A DNA stretch of 64,000 bases, taken from positions 1 through 64,000 of the forward strand of contig CAZGAQ010000004.1 in assembly GCA_964523405.1 (NCBI GenBank). Direction: 5' to 3'. Positions 51,576 to 60,995 of this stretch are shown piece by piece (the stretch's first letter is position 1; every line of letters starts with the position of its first letter). The position numbers and the translations under genes were made by a program. Source of the DNA: CAZGAQ01 sp964523405. GTDB lineage: Bacteria > Planctomycetota > Phycisphaerae > UBA1845 > Fen-1342. The notes beneath the pieces were generated by a model. The model worked only from the letters and a program-made list of their open reading frames with translations. It did not search any database and had not been told where the DNA came from.

Positions 51576-51913
51576 TACCTACCCTCAGACGCATTCGCCG
51601 GGCCCGTCCCACCGCGCCGCTCCAGCACCCCCGCGAGCTTCCGCAGCAGCGCCCGGTTCTTCCACCGGTATACCCGCTCCACGTACGCCCCGCATGCTCC
51701 CACCCATAGAACCCCCACAAAGCCAAGCGTCTTTATGAACTCGCGACGCTCCACCTGCCCGCCAAAATCCGGCCTTACGATGAAGGCGCAACCAACCGTG
51801 AAGAGCACCAACGGCCACCACGCCGGCCGGCGGTCCTCCGCACGTCGCGCGTCCCGCAGCGCCTTCTCTTCCCACGCCGACAAACCCGCGAGCCCGTCAC
51901 CCATTTCGCTCAT
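51575..51913 (-). CDS. Small two-helix membrane protein
   Basis: This 112-residue protein has a charged N-terminus (SAWEEKALRDARRAEDRRPA), two hydrophobic helices (WWPLVLFTVGCAFIV and TLGFVGVLWVGACGAYV) and a basic C-terminal helix (YRWKNRALLRKLAGVLERRG). No family recognised. Coupling to the CPBP protease gene by TAATG suggests it is a partner or substrate. Confidence 0.7.
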   Translation of the reverse strand: MSEMGDGLAGLSAWEEKALRDARRAEDRRPAWWPLVLFTVGCAFIVRPDFGGQVERREFIKTLGFVGVLWVGACGAYVERVYRWKNRALLRKLAGVLERRGGTGPANASEGR

Positions 51914-51997
51914 ACCACCCTCGATATGCGCGCCTCATCGCGCCGTCGATTCCGCCCGGTACAAACAGCCAAGACGCTCTCACTCGTCGCGGCGCGG

Positions 51998-52369
51998 TCA
52001 GCGGCGATATCGCAACGTGAGCAGGGCCGTTCCGACGGACACATACACGACCCACACGGCGCACAGAGCCCCGAGCACCGACAGACCCGTCAGTACGATG
52101 TGCGCGATCGCCACGGCACCGCGCAGAGACGCCAGCCGATCCACCACATCAATCACACAGCTCGCAGCACCCAGAATACCCAATGCCGCGCCCAACCCAC
52201 ACGCCCAGAGGCTGGTCGGCCCGACGAAGACCAGGCCGCACGCCGCGCAGCGATACGGACGTCCCACCAGAAACAGCGTCTCGCTGTAGGCGTTTGTTGG
52301 CGCGCGAGCTACCTCAGACGCGCCGCACTCGGGACATCTCAACGACGGTCTGGGCCGTGCTCCCTTCAT
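51998..52369 (-). CDS. Zinc-ribbon membrane protein
   Basis: This 123-residue protein has an N-terminal ribbon (CPECGASEVARAP, then CAACGLVFVG) followed by two hydrophobic helices (LWACGLGAALGILGAASCVI and AIAHIVLTGLSVLGALCAVW). The ribbon spacing differs from the CGYxLxGL family elsewhere in the window. Function unknown. GGAGGG is five bases before the ATG at 52369, so a much longer upstream frame is not used. Confidence 0.7.
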   Translation of the reverse strand: MKGARPRPSLRCPECGASEVARAPTNAYSETLFLVGRPYRCAACGLVFVGPTSLWACGLGAALGILGAASCVIDVVDRLASLRGAVAIAHIVLTGLSVLGALCAVWVVYVSVGTALLTLRYRR

Positions 52370-52689
52370 CGGTTCCCTCCCCCGGCGTGCCGGGAAATTG
52401 CGCAACAGTGCCGCTGCGTCAATGTCGGTTGACCCCGTGTTCGTATCCCCTTGTTCATGAACGCATGATAGCAGGCCTCGGGCACCGCCACTTATGCGCC
52501 TGCTTCCGAAACCAGTGCCGCGCTCCACCGCCCACCCGCCAGCACCCTTGCGCACGCCCCCCTGACCCCTTTCACCTGTCCTTTGTCACCCCCCTCCCCC
52601 GCCTGGTCAATCACCCCATTCTCAAGTACGCTCGCCTACCCTTGCCCGACCGCCTACGCGGCCAAACTCACAGCAACGCTGGAGACCCT

Positions 52690-53802
52690 ATGCCTCGCCC
52701 CGTACGCGTGCTCATCGCCAAAATCGGCCTCGACGGACACGACCGCGGCGTCAAACTCATCGTCCGCAACCTCCGCGACGCCGGCATGGAGGTCATCTAC
52801 ACCGGCCTCTGGCAAACCCCCGCCGGAACCGTCCAGGCCGCCGTCCAGGAGGACGTCGACGTCCTCGGCGTCAGCCTCCTCTCGGCCGCCCACATGACTA
52901 TCATGCCCGAGCTGCGCCGCCTCTGTGACGCGGCCGGTGCCCCCCAACTCCCCCTCATCGTCGGCGGCATCATCCCCGAGGAAGACCACGCCGGCCTGCG
53001 CGCCGCCGGTGTCGACGGCATCTTCAACCCCGGCACCGCCATGCAGAACATCATTACCTCGATCAAGGAACTGGCCGAACGCTATCGCGCCCAGCGCAGC
53101 GCCGCCGCGGCCGCGCCCAACCTCGACACCCCCCCCGGCCTCGCCCGCGCCATCACCTGGATCAGCGCCGATGAGCCCGCCCGCGTCGGCACCATCCCCA
53201 ACCCACCGGCCACCCCCGTCGTCCTCGGCATCACCGGCGCCCCCGGCGTCGGCAAGAGCACCTTCATCGGCAAGCTGGCGGCCGGCCTCCGCGCCCGCGG
53301 CCAACGCGTCGGCGTCATCGCTGTCGACCCCACCAGCCCCCTCACCGGCGGCTCCGTCCTCGGCGACCGCCTCCGCATGATGCCCACCGAGCCCGATGAC
53401 GGCCTGTTCGTCCGTAGCCTCGCCTCCTCCGGACACGCCGGCGGCCTCGCCCCCCATTGCGACGAGATCGCCCGCCTGATGGCCGCCGCCGGTTACCGCA
53501 TCGTCCTCATCGAAACCGTCGGCGCCGGCCAGAACGACACCGACATCCGCCACCTGAGCAACCACGTGCTGCTTCTGCTCATGCCCGGCGCCGGCGACGC
53601 GATCCAGTTCGTGAAAGCCGGCGTGTGCGAAATCGCCACCGGCTTCGTCATCAACAAGGCCGACCTGCCCGGCGCGGACACGACCGTCCGCATGCTGCGC
53701 GACTCTCTGGGCGACGACCGCCCCATCTGGCCGGTCAGCGCCCTGCGCAACGAAGGTCTCGCCCCCCTGTGCGACTGGGTCGAGCAGCAGCTCAACGGCT
53801 GA
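52690..53802 (+). CDS. Fusion of a B12-binding mutase domain with a MeaB-type GTPase
   Basis: This 370-residue protein has two parts. Residues 1-135 are the cobalamin-binding domain of methylmalonyl-CoA mutase-type enzymes, with KIGLDGHDRG (D15-x-H17-xx-G20, H17 as the cobalt ligand) and VDVLGVSLLSAAHMTIMPEL. Residues 165-370 are a MeaB/ArgK-type G protein that protects and loads such mutases: P-loop GAPGVGKST at 183-191, AVDPTSPLTGGSVLGDRLRM, IETVGAGQND and the base-recognition NKAD. The order resembles the front half of IcmF, but no mutase catalytic domain follows; it must be supplied elsewhere. GGAG precedes the ATG at 52690. A 7-bp hairpin follows the stop at 53826-53841. Confidence 0.88.
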   Translation: MPRPVRVLIAKIGLDGHDRGVKLIVRNLRDAGMEVIYTGLWQTPAGTVQAAVQEDVDVLGVSLLSAAHMTIMPELRRLCDAAGAPQLPLIVGGIIPEEDHAGLRAAGVDGIFNPGTAMQNIITSIKELAERYRAQRSAAAAAPNLDTPPGLARAITWISADEPARVGTIPNPPATPVVLGITGAPGVGKSTFIGKLAAGLRARGQRVGVIAVDPTSPLTGGSVLGDRLRMMPTEPDDGLFVRSLASSGHAGGLAPHCDEIARLMAAAGYRIVLIETVGAGQNDTDIRHLSNHVLLLLMPGAGDAIQFVKAGVCEIATGFVINKADLPGADTTVRMLRDSLGDDRPIWPVSALRNEGLAPLCDWVEQQLNG

Positions 53803-53844
53803 TAACCCGCCGCGCCGCGAATCGCGACCTCGAACGAGGTCTCG

Positions 53845-53875
53845 TGTGTGCCACTGCCCTGTGAGCAGCGCGGAG
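53845..53875. repeat. Dispersed hairpin repeat, second copy
   Basis: The block starting GTGTGCCACTGCCC with GAGCAGCG matches 21272-21298 at nearly all positions. Two stem changes (C for T, C for T) reduce the pairing. Confidence 0.55.
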
Positions 53876-53976
53876 CGAGGTGGCCGGTTTCCGTCGTCCC
53901 CCGCGCTTCCACTTTCCGCCGCCCCGACTATGCTCAACTCCTGGCGCCGCCCCGGCGGCGACGCCCGGAGCTGTGC

Positions 53977-56019
53977 ATGACGTCCCCATCCCCGTCCACC
54001 CTCGGCTCAACTTGGCTGACCGGCCGACGCCATTGGTTCCTGATCGTCGGCCTGCTCGGCATCGGCACGGTGCTCGCACTCACCTCTCTCGAGACCGACA
54101 GCGTCACCTTCGACGAGACTTACCACCTCGTCTCCGGCTACAGCTTCTGGAAAACCGGCGACTTCCGCCTGACCCCCGACCACCCGCCGCTGGCCCGCCT
54201 GTGGGCGTCCTTGCCGCTGCTGACCCACCGCCTGCCCTGGCCACCCGCCGACGACAAGGCCTGGGTCCTGATGGACTCCGCCTCCTTCTGTGTGAAATGG
54301 CTCTTCGGCAACGACGCCCAACACCTCGTCATCCTCGGCCGCCGCATGATGGTCGTGCTCCTCGTCGCCACTTGGCTGTCCACCTATGCCCTCGCGCGCA
54401 CGCTCCTCGGCGCGCTGGCCGGCCTGCTGACGCTCCTGCTCGCCATCCTCTCCCCCACGCTCCTCGCGCACGGCCGACTCATTACCACCGACCTGCCCAT
54501 CACCCTCTGCACCGTCCTCGTCCTGCTCACCTTCGCCCGGCTCCTGCACCGCCTCACCTGGGGCCGCATGCTCGCCGCCGCCCTGTCGCTCGCTGCCGCC
54601 GCGGTCACCAAGCTTTCCTGGCCGCTCCTCCTCCCGGCCCTGCTCATCATGGCCATCTGCGCCATCCTCCGCCGCCAGCCGCTCGAAGTACCAGTCGCGC
54701 GCCAAGCCACACCGGCCAGCGCCGCGACGACGACCCCGACCCCCAGCCCCTGGCGCCCGGTTACCAGCCGCTGGGAGCGCGCGGGGCTGCTGGCCGGCGC
54801 GACCCTGTTCATCGGCGGCGTCGTGTGGGTGGGCATCTGGAGCGCGTACGGTTGGCAATCCACAATCATCGTCCCCCTGCCCGAAGAAGCGTCGCCCGAA
54901 GCTCGTACGCTCCAGCAACAGACCGTCGATGCAATCAGCACGAAATGGCAGATCGCCCTGCTACACACCGACGGCACGCCGCGCCGCGGTTTCGTGCCTT
55001 GGTGCCTGCGCACCGCCGCCGGCCATTCGACCGAGTCCGGCTGGAGCCTCCTGCCGGACGCCTACCTGTTCGGCCTTGCCCAGACGCTGCAATTCACCGC
55101 CGCGCGCCGGGCGTACTTCTGCGGCCAACTCTCCGATGACGGCTGGCGCTCCTATTTCCCGGTCGCCTTCGCCATCAAGACCCCGGTCGCCACGCTGCTC
55201 CTGCTCGTCGCCGGCATCAGCGCCATTCTCCTGCGCCGGGCGGCCGTACTCGACCGCATCCTCCTCGTCGGCCTCGTCGCGTTCTTTGCCCTCTATGCCG
55301 CCGCCATGATCGCCAGCCGCAACAACCTCGGCCAGCGCCACCTGCTCCCCCTCTACCCGCTGGCCTTCGTCCTGGCCGGTGCCGCCGCCGCCTGGCTGGC
55401 CACGCGTCACGGCAAATGGCTTGTTGGCGGCGCCCTGGTCTGGCTCCTCGGCGCCAACTTCTACATCCATCCCCAGTACCTCGCGTACTTCAATGAACTC
55501 ATCGGCGGCCCGTCGCGCGGCCACCTCTACCTCGCCGACAGCAACATCGACTGGGGCCAGGACCTCCTTCGCCTGCGCGACTACGCCAACCGCCACCCGG
55601 CCGAACCGATCAAGCTGGCCTACTTCGGCAGCGCCTGGCCGCCGTATTACCTCCGCTGCACCGCCCTGCCGAGCTACTTCCAGTTCAAGCCGCCCGCCGT
55701 TCTCGAGCCGGGCACCTACGTCGTCTCCGTCACGCAGCTCCTCGGCATCTACGATCTCGAGCTGCGCGACAGCTTCTGGACGCCGCGCACGCGCGCCGCC
55801 TACGTCACACTCGGACAGATCGCCCGCTCCATCCCGGACCCCAACGAACCCCCGCAAGCCACCACCCAGCGCGCCCAGTCTGCCCGCGAATATGGCGAGC
55901 TGCGCCAGAAGCTCCTGCTCAACCGCTTGCGCCATCGCGCCCCCGACGCCCGCATCGGCTACTCCCTCTTCGTCTACCACCTCCAGGCCACCGACCTCGC
56001 GGAGCTCACCCGCCCCTGA
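53977..56019 (+). CDS. GT39-like membrane glycosyltransferase
   Basis: This 680-residue protein has about eleven membrane helices. The first outer loop (SVTFDETYHLVSGYSFWKTG, then DFRLTPDHPPLARLWASLPL) contains the DE pair and the PDHPPL block of protein O-mannosyltransferase-like GT-C enzymes. A late soluble part (residues 540-680: GHLYLADSNIDWGQDLLRLR) is typical of the same planctomycete family. It probably uses a polyprenyl-phosphate sugar to modify an exported protein or lipid. A low-complexity T/P loop near residue 240 separates two helix blocks. GGAG lies six bases before the ATG. Confidence 0.82.
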   Translation: MTSPSPSTLGSTWLTGRRHWFLIVGLLGIGTVLALTSLETDSVTFDETYHLVSGYSFWKTGDFRLTPDHPPLARLWASLPLLTHRLPWPPADDKAWVLMDSASFCVKWLFGNDAQHLVILGRRMMVVLLVATWLSTYALARTLLGALAGLLTLLLAILSPTLLAHGRLITTDLPITLCTVLVLLTFARLLHRLTWGRMLAAALSLAAAAVTKLSWPLLLPALLIMAICAILRRQPLEVPVARQATPASAATTTPTPSPWRPVTSRWERAGLLAGATLFIGGVVWVGIWSAYGWQSTIIVPLPEEASPEARTLQQQTVDAISTKWQIALLHTDGTPRRGFVPWCLRTAAGHSTESGWSLLPDAYLFGLAQTLQFTAARRAYFCGQLSDDGWRSYFPVAFAIKTPVATLLLLVAGISAILLRRAAVLDRILLVGLVAFFALYAAAMIASRNNLGQRHLLPLYPLAFVLAGAAAAWLATRHGKWLVGGALVWLLGANFYIHPQYLAYFNELIGGPSRGHLYLADSNIDWGQDLLRLRDYANRHPAEPIKLAYFGSAWPPYYLRCTALPSYFQFKPPAVLEPGTYVVSVTQLLGIYDLELRDSFWTPRTRAAYVTLGQIARSIPDPNEPPQATTQRAQSAREYGELRQKLLLNRLRHRAPDARIGYSLFVYHLQATDLAELTRP

Positions 56020-56258
56020 TCCGCACACCAGGCGGGCAGCAGCGGGCCTCCGCACCCGCACGGACTGCAGCGTCAGGCCTCCGCCTCTCCCGAACGAATG
56101 TGCGGGGTGCCTGACGGGCAGCGGCGGCCGCCCGATCGGCTCCCGCGTCGACTTCACGCGCGCCCGGCGCGCCGGACCAACCGCTTGGCCACGGCGAATC
56201 CCGGCCGGACACTCTTAACGCTGACGCCGCCAGCGGTTACCCTAACCATCAAACGCCT
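56020..56258. other. Gap between two glycosyltransferase genes
   Basis: This 239-base space contains GCGTCAGGCCTCCGC (about 56072-56086), related to the direct repeat at 60711-60817, and a small GGTTA-CCC-TAACC palindrome near 56236-56248, upstream of the next gene. No gene seen. Confidence 0.4.
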
Positions 56259-58097
56259 ATGGACAAGACGCAACCCACGACTCCCGCCCCCCTCGCCCGC
56301 GACCCCGGCACGTCACTGTCCCTGCTGATCACCGTCATGGTGCTCACCATCGTGCCGCTGATCGCCCTCTCGCAGGTCGTCGCCTACTGGCGCACCGACG
56401 TCGTCGACGACCAGATGTTCGGCTACTACGGCTGGCGCATCGCCCACGGCGCCACCGTCTACCGCGACATCTGGGACAACAAACCCCCCGGAGTCTACTG
56501 GATCAACGCCGTCGGCATGCTCGTCGGCGCCGATAGCTACTTCGGCGTCATCGCCATGTGCGCCCTCGCCATGGCCGTCGCCCACGCCGCTTTCTTCGTC
56601 GCCGGCGCCGCCGTTTACCACCGCGGCGCTTCCGCTCTGACTACCATCCTCCTCGCGTGCTACCTCCTGCACGCCTACTACACCGGCGGCACCAACCGCA
56701 CCGAAACCTTCCTCGTCGCCTGCGAACTCGCCGCCGTCGCCCTCTACCTCCGCGGCTTCGTCCGCGACCGCTGGTGGAAGTGGTACCTGGCCGGACTCTG
56801 CGCTGGCCTCGCTTTCCTCTTCAAGCAGGTCGGCCTCGCCGCCTGGGGCTGCATGGGCGTCCACCTTTTCATCCTCATGCTGACCCGCGAGCTGCGCGTC
56901 ATGGACGGGATCAAGCGCGGCCTGCTCCTCGTCCTCGGCGTCGCCACCACCCTCGCCGCCGCCGCCGGCTACCTCGCCTCGCAAGGCGCCCTGCACGAAG
57001 CCCTTTTCGCCACCTTCGGCTTCAACCAGTACTACTTCGAAGCCAACAACAGCCGCTTCCCCTACAACCTCGTCAACTGGTACCTGCTGCGCGAGCACGT
57101 GCGCCCCATTATGCTGCTGCCGTTGCTCATGGCCACCGCCGCCGCGATCCATGCCTTCCTCTGGTGGCTGCGCCCGCAGTATCGCCCCCCGGAAATCGAA
57201 GCCCCGCTCAAGGAGCACCCGCCCGCCGCGCCGAAGTATTTCCTGTTCTTCGCCCTCTGGTTCGCCGTCGCCTTCTACGGCGCCCTCATGAGCCCCCACG
57301 GCTTCCGGCACTACATCGTGCCCAGTATCCCCCCGCTCCTGCTCATGTGCGGCTACCTCATCAACGTCCTCCGCGCCGAAACGCGCCTCCTCCGCCGCCT
57401 CCAGCAACGCGCCTGGGTCACCGCCGCCTTCGTCATGATGGGCTACTTCTCCTGGGAAGCCATCTGGTTCCAGTTCACGGAAGTCTCCAAGGTCCTCGTC
57501 TTCCGCCTCGACCAGCACGAACGCGCGAGCTGGGAAGTCGCCGCCGAAGCCGTCGACCGCTGGTCCACCCCCGACCAGAAAATCCAGTGCCTCGGCTACA
57601 TGCCCGGCGTCTACCTCCACAGCCGCCGCCTCAATGTCTCCCGCTACACCACCACGGAGAAAATGGGCCAGCTCGCCGGCCTCCCCATCGCCGCACAAAT
57701 CTCCCGCGAGCTCGCCACCAAGCTGCAGGCCGAACCCCCCGTCCTCATGGTCATGGCCGCCGAAGACTACTACGGCCTGAACAAACCCGATCTCGACCGC
57801 AAATGGCCCGAGTGGTCCCAGCTCGGCCACTGGCTCACCGCGAACTACCAGCTCGTCGACGAAATCCCCAAGTACGGCACGATCTACATCTTCAAACGCA
57901 AAGACGCGCTCCAGCCCGGCGACCCGGACCTCAGCTCGCACCTGCAGAAACCGGCCGCGACCCCGACGCCTCCGCCGACGTCCGCATCCGCCCCAAACCC
58001 GGCGGCCCCACCGGCCTCCGCAACTCCGTCGGCGCCCGAGACTCCGCCCGCGCCCGAAACCGCGCCGCCGCCGGCGGCCGCCCCGCGCACCCCGTGA
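56259..58097 (+). CDS. GT39/ArnT-like membrane glycosyltransferase
   Basis: This 612-residue protein has about nine helices. The first loop (TDVVDDQMFGYYGWRIAHGA, TVYRDIWDNKPPGVYWINAV) carries the conserved acidic pair and the DNKPPG block of ArnT/PMT-2-like enzymes, which move a sugar from a lipid phosphate donor. A soluble domain occupies residues 420-550, and the last 60 residues are a P/A-rich disordered tail. Donor and acceptor are unknown. It overlaps the acpS region only through GTGA at its stop. No strong ribosome site precedes ATG 56259. Confidence 0.84.
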   Translation: MDKTQPTTPAPLARDPGTSLSLLITVMVLTIVPLIALSQVVAYWRTDVVDDQMFGYYGWRIAHGATVYRDIWDNKPPGVYWINAVGMLVGADSYFGVIAMCALAMAVAHAAFFVAGAAVYHRGASALTTILLACYLLHAYYTGGTNRTETFLVACELAAVALYLRGFVRDRWWKWYLAGLCAGLAFLFKQVGLAAWGCMGVHLFILMLTRELRVMDGIKRGLLLVLGVATTLAAAAGYLASQGALHEALFATFGFNQYYFEANNSRFPYNLVNWYLLREHVRPIMLLPLLMATAAAIHAFLWWLRPQYRPPEIEAPLKEHPPAAPKYFLFFALWFAVAFYGALMSPHGFRHYIVPSIPPLLLMCGYLINVLRAETRLLRRLQQRAWVTAAFVMMGYFSWEAIWFQFTEVSKVLVFRLDQHERASWEVAAEAVDRWSTPDQKIQCLGYMPGVYLHSRRLNVSRYTTTEKMGQLAGLPIAAQISRELATKLQAEPPVLMVMAAEDYYGLNKPDLDRKWPEWSQLGHWLTANYQLVDEIPKYGTIYIFKRKDALQPGDPDLSSHLQKPAATPTPPPTSASAPNPAAPPASATPSAPETPPAPETAPPPAAAPRTP

Positions 58098-58105
58098 GCC
58101 CCAGC

Positions 58106-58492
58106 ATGAACGTCATCGCCCACGGGATCGACCTCGTCCACCTGCCGCGCCTGCAGCGCCTCTGGGAGCAGCACGGCGAGCGCTTCCTGCGCCGCGTCTA
58201 CACGCCCGCCGAGCAAACCTACTGCCTCCAGTGCGCCACCCCCGCCGTCCGCCTCGCCGGCCGCTTCGCCGCCAAAGAGGCCATCTTCAAGCTGCTCGGC
58301 ACCGGCTGGCGCGGCGGGCTGGAATGGACCGACATCGAAACCCTCCCCGACCCCCTCGGCGCCCCGCTCGTCACGCTGCACCGCAAAGCCGCCGAACTCG
58401 CCGCCACCCTCGGCATCCGCCACGTGCTCCTGTCCATCTCCCACGCCGGCGAATACGCCACCGCCTCCGCCCTCGGCATCGGGGGCGACTGA
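58106..58492 (+). CDS. acpS: Holo-[acyl-carrier-protein] synthase AcpS
   Basis: This 128-residue enzyme moves 4'-phosphopantetheine from CoA to the acyl carrier protein. GIDLVHLPRLQRLW carries the metal-binding aspartate (D9 region), RFAAKEAIFKLLGTGWRGGL the conserved glutamate and lysine, and LSISHAGEYATASAL the third motif. Length matches the family. ATG 58106 is chosen; a GTG at 58094 overlapping the upstream stop (GTGA) would add four residues and couple translation to the glycosyltransferase gene. Confidence 0.95.
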   Translation: MNVIAHGIDLVHLPRLQRLWEQHGERFLRRVYTPAEQTYCLQCATPAVRLAGRFAAKEAIFKLLGTGWRGGLEWTDIETLPDPLGAPLVTLHRKAAELAATLGIRHVLLSISHAGEYATASALGIGGD

Positions 58493-58562
58493 CGCGCACT
58501 GGCGGCACAACCATAGCCACGGGTCTTCTGCCTGAAGGCTGACGGCTGACGGCTTCCCCGCA

Positions 58563-59438
58563 CTAATCCAGCACGCTATGCACCCACATCCCCACCCAAC
58601 ACGACCCCAGCGTCACCCCCGGCAGCGCCGCCAGAATGAACAAGAGCATCCACTTCCGCCGCAGCCGCATCCACAGCGCGATCAGTAACACCGCCATCCA
58701 CCAGTAGTACACCACCCCGCGCAGCGCCCTTCCCCACCCCATCCAGCTCGGCGAACCGCTCAGCAAGTCGCTCCACACGTTCGGATCCAGCACCCACGGA
58801 AACGTCCAGCTCTCCGTGTAGCTACTCATCAGCGGCGGCCCCGCCACACAATCCAGCACCACAAACCCCGTCGTGTACAGCGACAACAGCCGCCACAGCT
58901 TCCACTGCCGCCCCCACCGCTGTAGCCGCAAGTCCGCCAGGCAGAACACCAGCGCCTGCCCCTCAATGTGCACCCACGTCCCCACCGCCCATGCGGCGTA
59001 CTCGCTCCATTTCCCGTGATCGAGATGCTCGTAACCCACCACCGCATTACCCCCCAGCCCCAGCGCGATACACACGAGCGCAAACCCCGTCGCCGGCCAC
59101 ACCGCCACCCGCTCCGACAACCGCCGCGCAAACGTGATCGGCCGGAACAGCACGAGCAGCCACGTCAGCACCCCGCCCGTCAGCCGCCCCCACCCCCGCC
59201 GCTGATCCAGCGGCAACCCCGGATGCCGCGCCGCATACGTCACCGCCGCCCAGTTGATGACCGTCCCGCACTCCGGACAACGCTCCCCGCTGAGCCCGAT
59301 CAGCAAGTACTCGCAGTGCAAACACCGCGGCACGTCCGGCGCATCGTCATCGAGCGGCGCAGCCGGCGCCACCACCACCGCGCTCTCCGCTGGCGCACCG
59401 GGCGCGCCTACCTGTGTTGGCTCCAGCGGCGGCCCCAT
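58563..59438 (-). CDS. Zinc-ribbon multi-helix membrane protein
   Basis: This 291-residue protein has a proline/alanine-rich start, a zinc ribbon near residues 38-60 (CLHCEYLLIGLSGERCPECG) and about five hydrophobic helices (GGVLTWLLVLF, GFALVCIALGLGGNAVV, LYTTGFVVLDCVAG, YYWWMAVLLIALW, LLFILAALPGVTLGSCWVGM). The arrangement resembles Yip1-like planctomycete membrane proteins; the role is unknown. ATG 59438 has GGGAG seven bases upstream; an in-frame GTG at 59468 is possible. Confidence 0.72.
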   Translation of the reverse strand: MGPPLEPTQVGAPGAPAESAVVVAPAAPLDDDAPDVPRCLHCEYLLIGLSGERCPECGTVINWAAVTYAARHPGLPLDQRRGWGRLTGGVLTWLLVLFRPITFARRLSERVAVWPATGFALVCIALGLGGNAVVGYEHLDHGKWSEYAAWAVGTWVHIEGQALVFCLADLRLQRWGRQWKLWRLLSLYTTGFVVLDCVAGPPLMSSYTESWTFPWVLDPNVWSDLLSGSPSWMGWGRALRGVVYYWWMAVLLIALWMRLRRKWMLLFILAALPGVTLGSCWVGMWVHSVLD

Positions 59439-59498
59439 GCACCTGCTCCCGCAGCACCACGACCGCACATGACGATCATCGCGCGCATTCTATCGCGC

Positions 59499-60614
59499 CT
59501 ACTTTGCCCCGCCCTCCCCCGTCAGCAGTTCATGCGCCTTCGCCAACTCCTCGCGAATCGGCAGGTGATTCGTACACTTCGGCTCGCACTTCCCGCACCC
59601 GCTGCAATGATCCGCCTTCCACTCCTGCTGCCAGCCCGCATAGCGCTTCCGCGACGACTCCAATAGCCCGAACAGCCGCGCATTCGTCGCGTGCGCAAAG
59701 ATATTCTTGATCAGCACGCCCTGGTCGCACGGCATGCAATACCCGCACTGCGTGCAGAACCGCTTCGCCTCCGGCTCCAGCTTCGCGATCCCCGCCGCCA
59801 GCCGCGCCCGCTGCTCCGCGGTCAGCGCCGGCCGCGCTTCGTTCGCCACGTTCTCCTCGATATCCGAAATCCGCTCGAACCCGCAGATCGCCGTCGTCAC
59901 CTCGGGATGGTCCAGCACGAACTTCAGCGCCAGCGCCTTCGAATCCAGCCCCGCCTCCGGCACAAGCCCGCGAATCACCGGACTGTCCGCCCCGAGTGTC
60001 CCGCCGCCCATCGGGTTCATCACGATCACGCCCATATCCGCCCGGTGCGCGTGCGCAATCACTTCCTCCAGTTCGCGAAACAGCAGGTGGTAGCTGACGG
60101 TAATCGCCTCGAAGATCCCGCAGTCGATGATCTGGTGCATCACCGGCAGCGGCGCGTGCGTCGTCGTCGCGATGTGCCGCACGAGCCCCTCCTTCATCGC
60201 CTGCCGAATCCCGTCCACCATTCCGCCCGGCGCGGTCGCCTGCCCGAAGCCGTCCGCGTCGTTGATGCTCCACACCTGGTAGAAGTCGAGGTAGCTCACC
60301 TCCAGCCGCTTCATCTGGTGGTCGATCTTCCGCCGCGCATCGTCCGCGCTCGCGGTGTAACCCTCCTCCTTGAGAATCCACGGCGAGCACTTCGTCGACA
60401 GGTACACGCGCTCGCGATACCCGTCCTTCAAGGCCTTCGCGAGCTTCAATTCGCTGTCGCCGTACCCCAGACTCGTGTCGATGTAGTTGCACCCCAGGTC
60501 GATCGCGCGGCGAATCACCGCGACGGCCTCCCCGTCATCCTTCGGCAAGCGCATCGCCCCGATGCTCAGCTTCGATACATTGAGGCCCGACCGGCCCAGG
60601 CGACGATACTCCAT
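59499..60614 (-). CDS. Aldo/keto reductase with C-terminal iron-sulfur (ferredoxin-like) domain
   Basis: This 371-residue protein has an AKR barrel: RRLGRSGLNVSKLSIGAMRL, GCNYIDTSLGYGDSE (catalytic D and Y), YLSTKCSPW (K) and GVIVMNPMGGGTLG. The C-terminal 80 residues carry two cysteine sets, CTQCGYCMPC and CSGCGKCEPKC, that would bind 4Fe-4S clusters. This matches the broad predicted-oxidoreductase AKR group common in anaerobes and planctomycetes. Its substrate is unknown, and electrons may come from ferredoxin as well as NAD(P)H. ATG 60614 follows GACGAGG by eight bases. Confidence 0.9.
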   Translation of the reverse strand: MEYRRLGRSGLNVSKLSIGAMRLPKDDGEAVAVIRRAIDLGCNYIDTSLGYGDSELKLAKALKDGYRERVYLSTKCSPWILKEEGYTASADDARRKIDHQMKRLEVSYLDFYQVWSINDADGFGQATAPGGMVDGIRQAMKEGLVRHIATTTHAPLPVMHQIIDCGIFEAITVSYHLLFRELEEVIAHAHRADMGVIVMNPMGGGTLGADSPVIRGLVPEAGLDSKALALKFVLDHPEVTTAICGFERISDIEENVANEARPALTAEQRARLAAGIAKLEPEAKRFCTQCGYCMPCDQGVLIKNIFAHATNARLFGLLESSRKRYAGWQQEWKADHCSGCGKCEPKCTNHLPIREELAKAHELLTGEGGAK

Positions 60615-60995
60615 CAGCACAACCTCGTCCCCGGCTCATGAAACCCCCGTTTCCGCCCCGCACAGCCCGGCCGCACGAGGATGCCGGCATCATACCGGCG
60701 TGCCTCGGCGGCGTGTAGCATCAGGCCTCCGCACCACACAATGGGGGACCGACCTCCCCTGCTCCCGGATAGCGCGTAGCATCGGGCCTCGGCACTCGAC
60801 AATGGGGGACCGACCTCTGGTCGGTCTCTTCCCGCGACGCATGCCGCTCCACCCAGACGACGACAAGTCCGCCACCAGCCCACCGTACTGCAAGGCTCTG
60901 CCTTGCAGCGCGTAGGGCAGGTTGCGCATCCACCGCCCGCCCCCCCCGTCGTCAACAATCCCGCGAACGCGCCAACCCGCAACCTGCCGCCCCGC
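60615..60995. repeat. Gap with a 46-base direct repeat and hairpin
   Basis: Two copies of a 46-base unit lie at 60711-60756 and 60772-60817, sharing GTAGCATC(A/G)GGCCTC and CAATGGGGGACCGACCTC. The second runs into a perfect 8-bp hairpin (GACCGACC, TCT, GGTCGGTC; 60808-60826). The rest of this 381-base gap shows no gene. Confidence 0.65.

Noticed and set aside
60700..60830. CRISPR array
   Set aside because: There are only two repeat copies, units of 46 bases with a 15-base gap, and no cas genes nearby.
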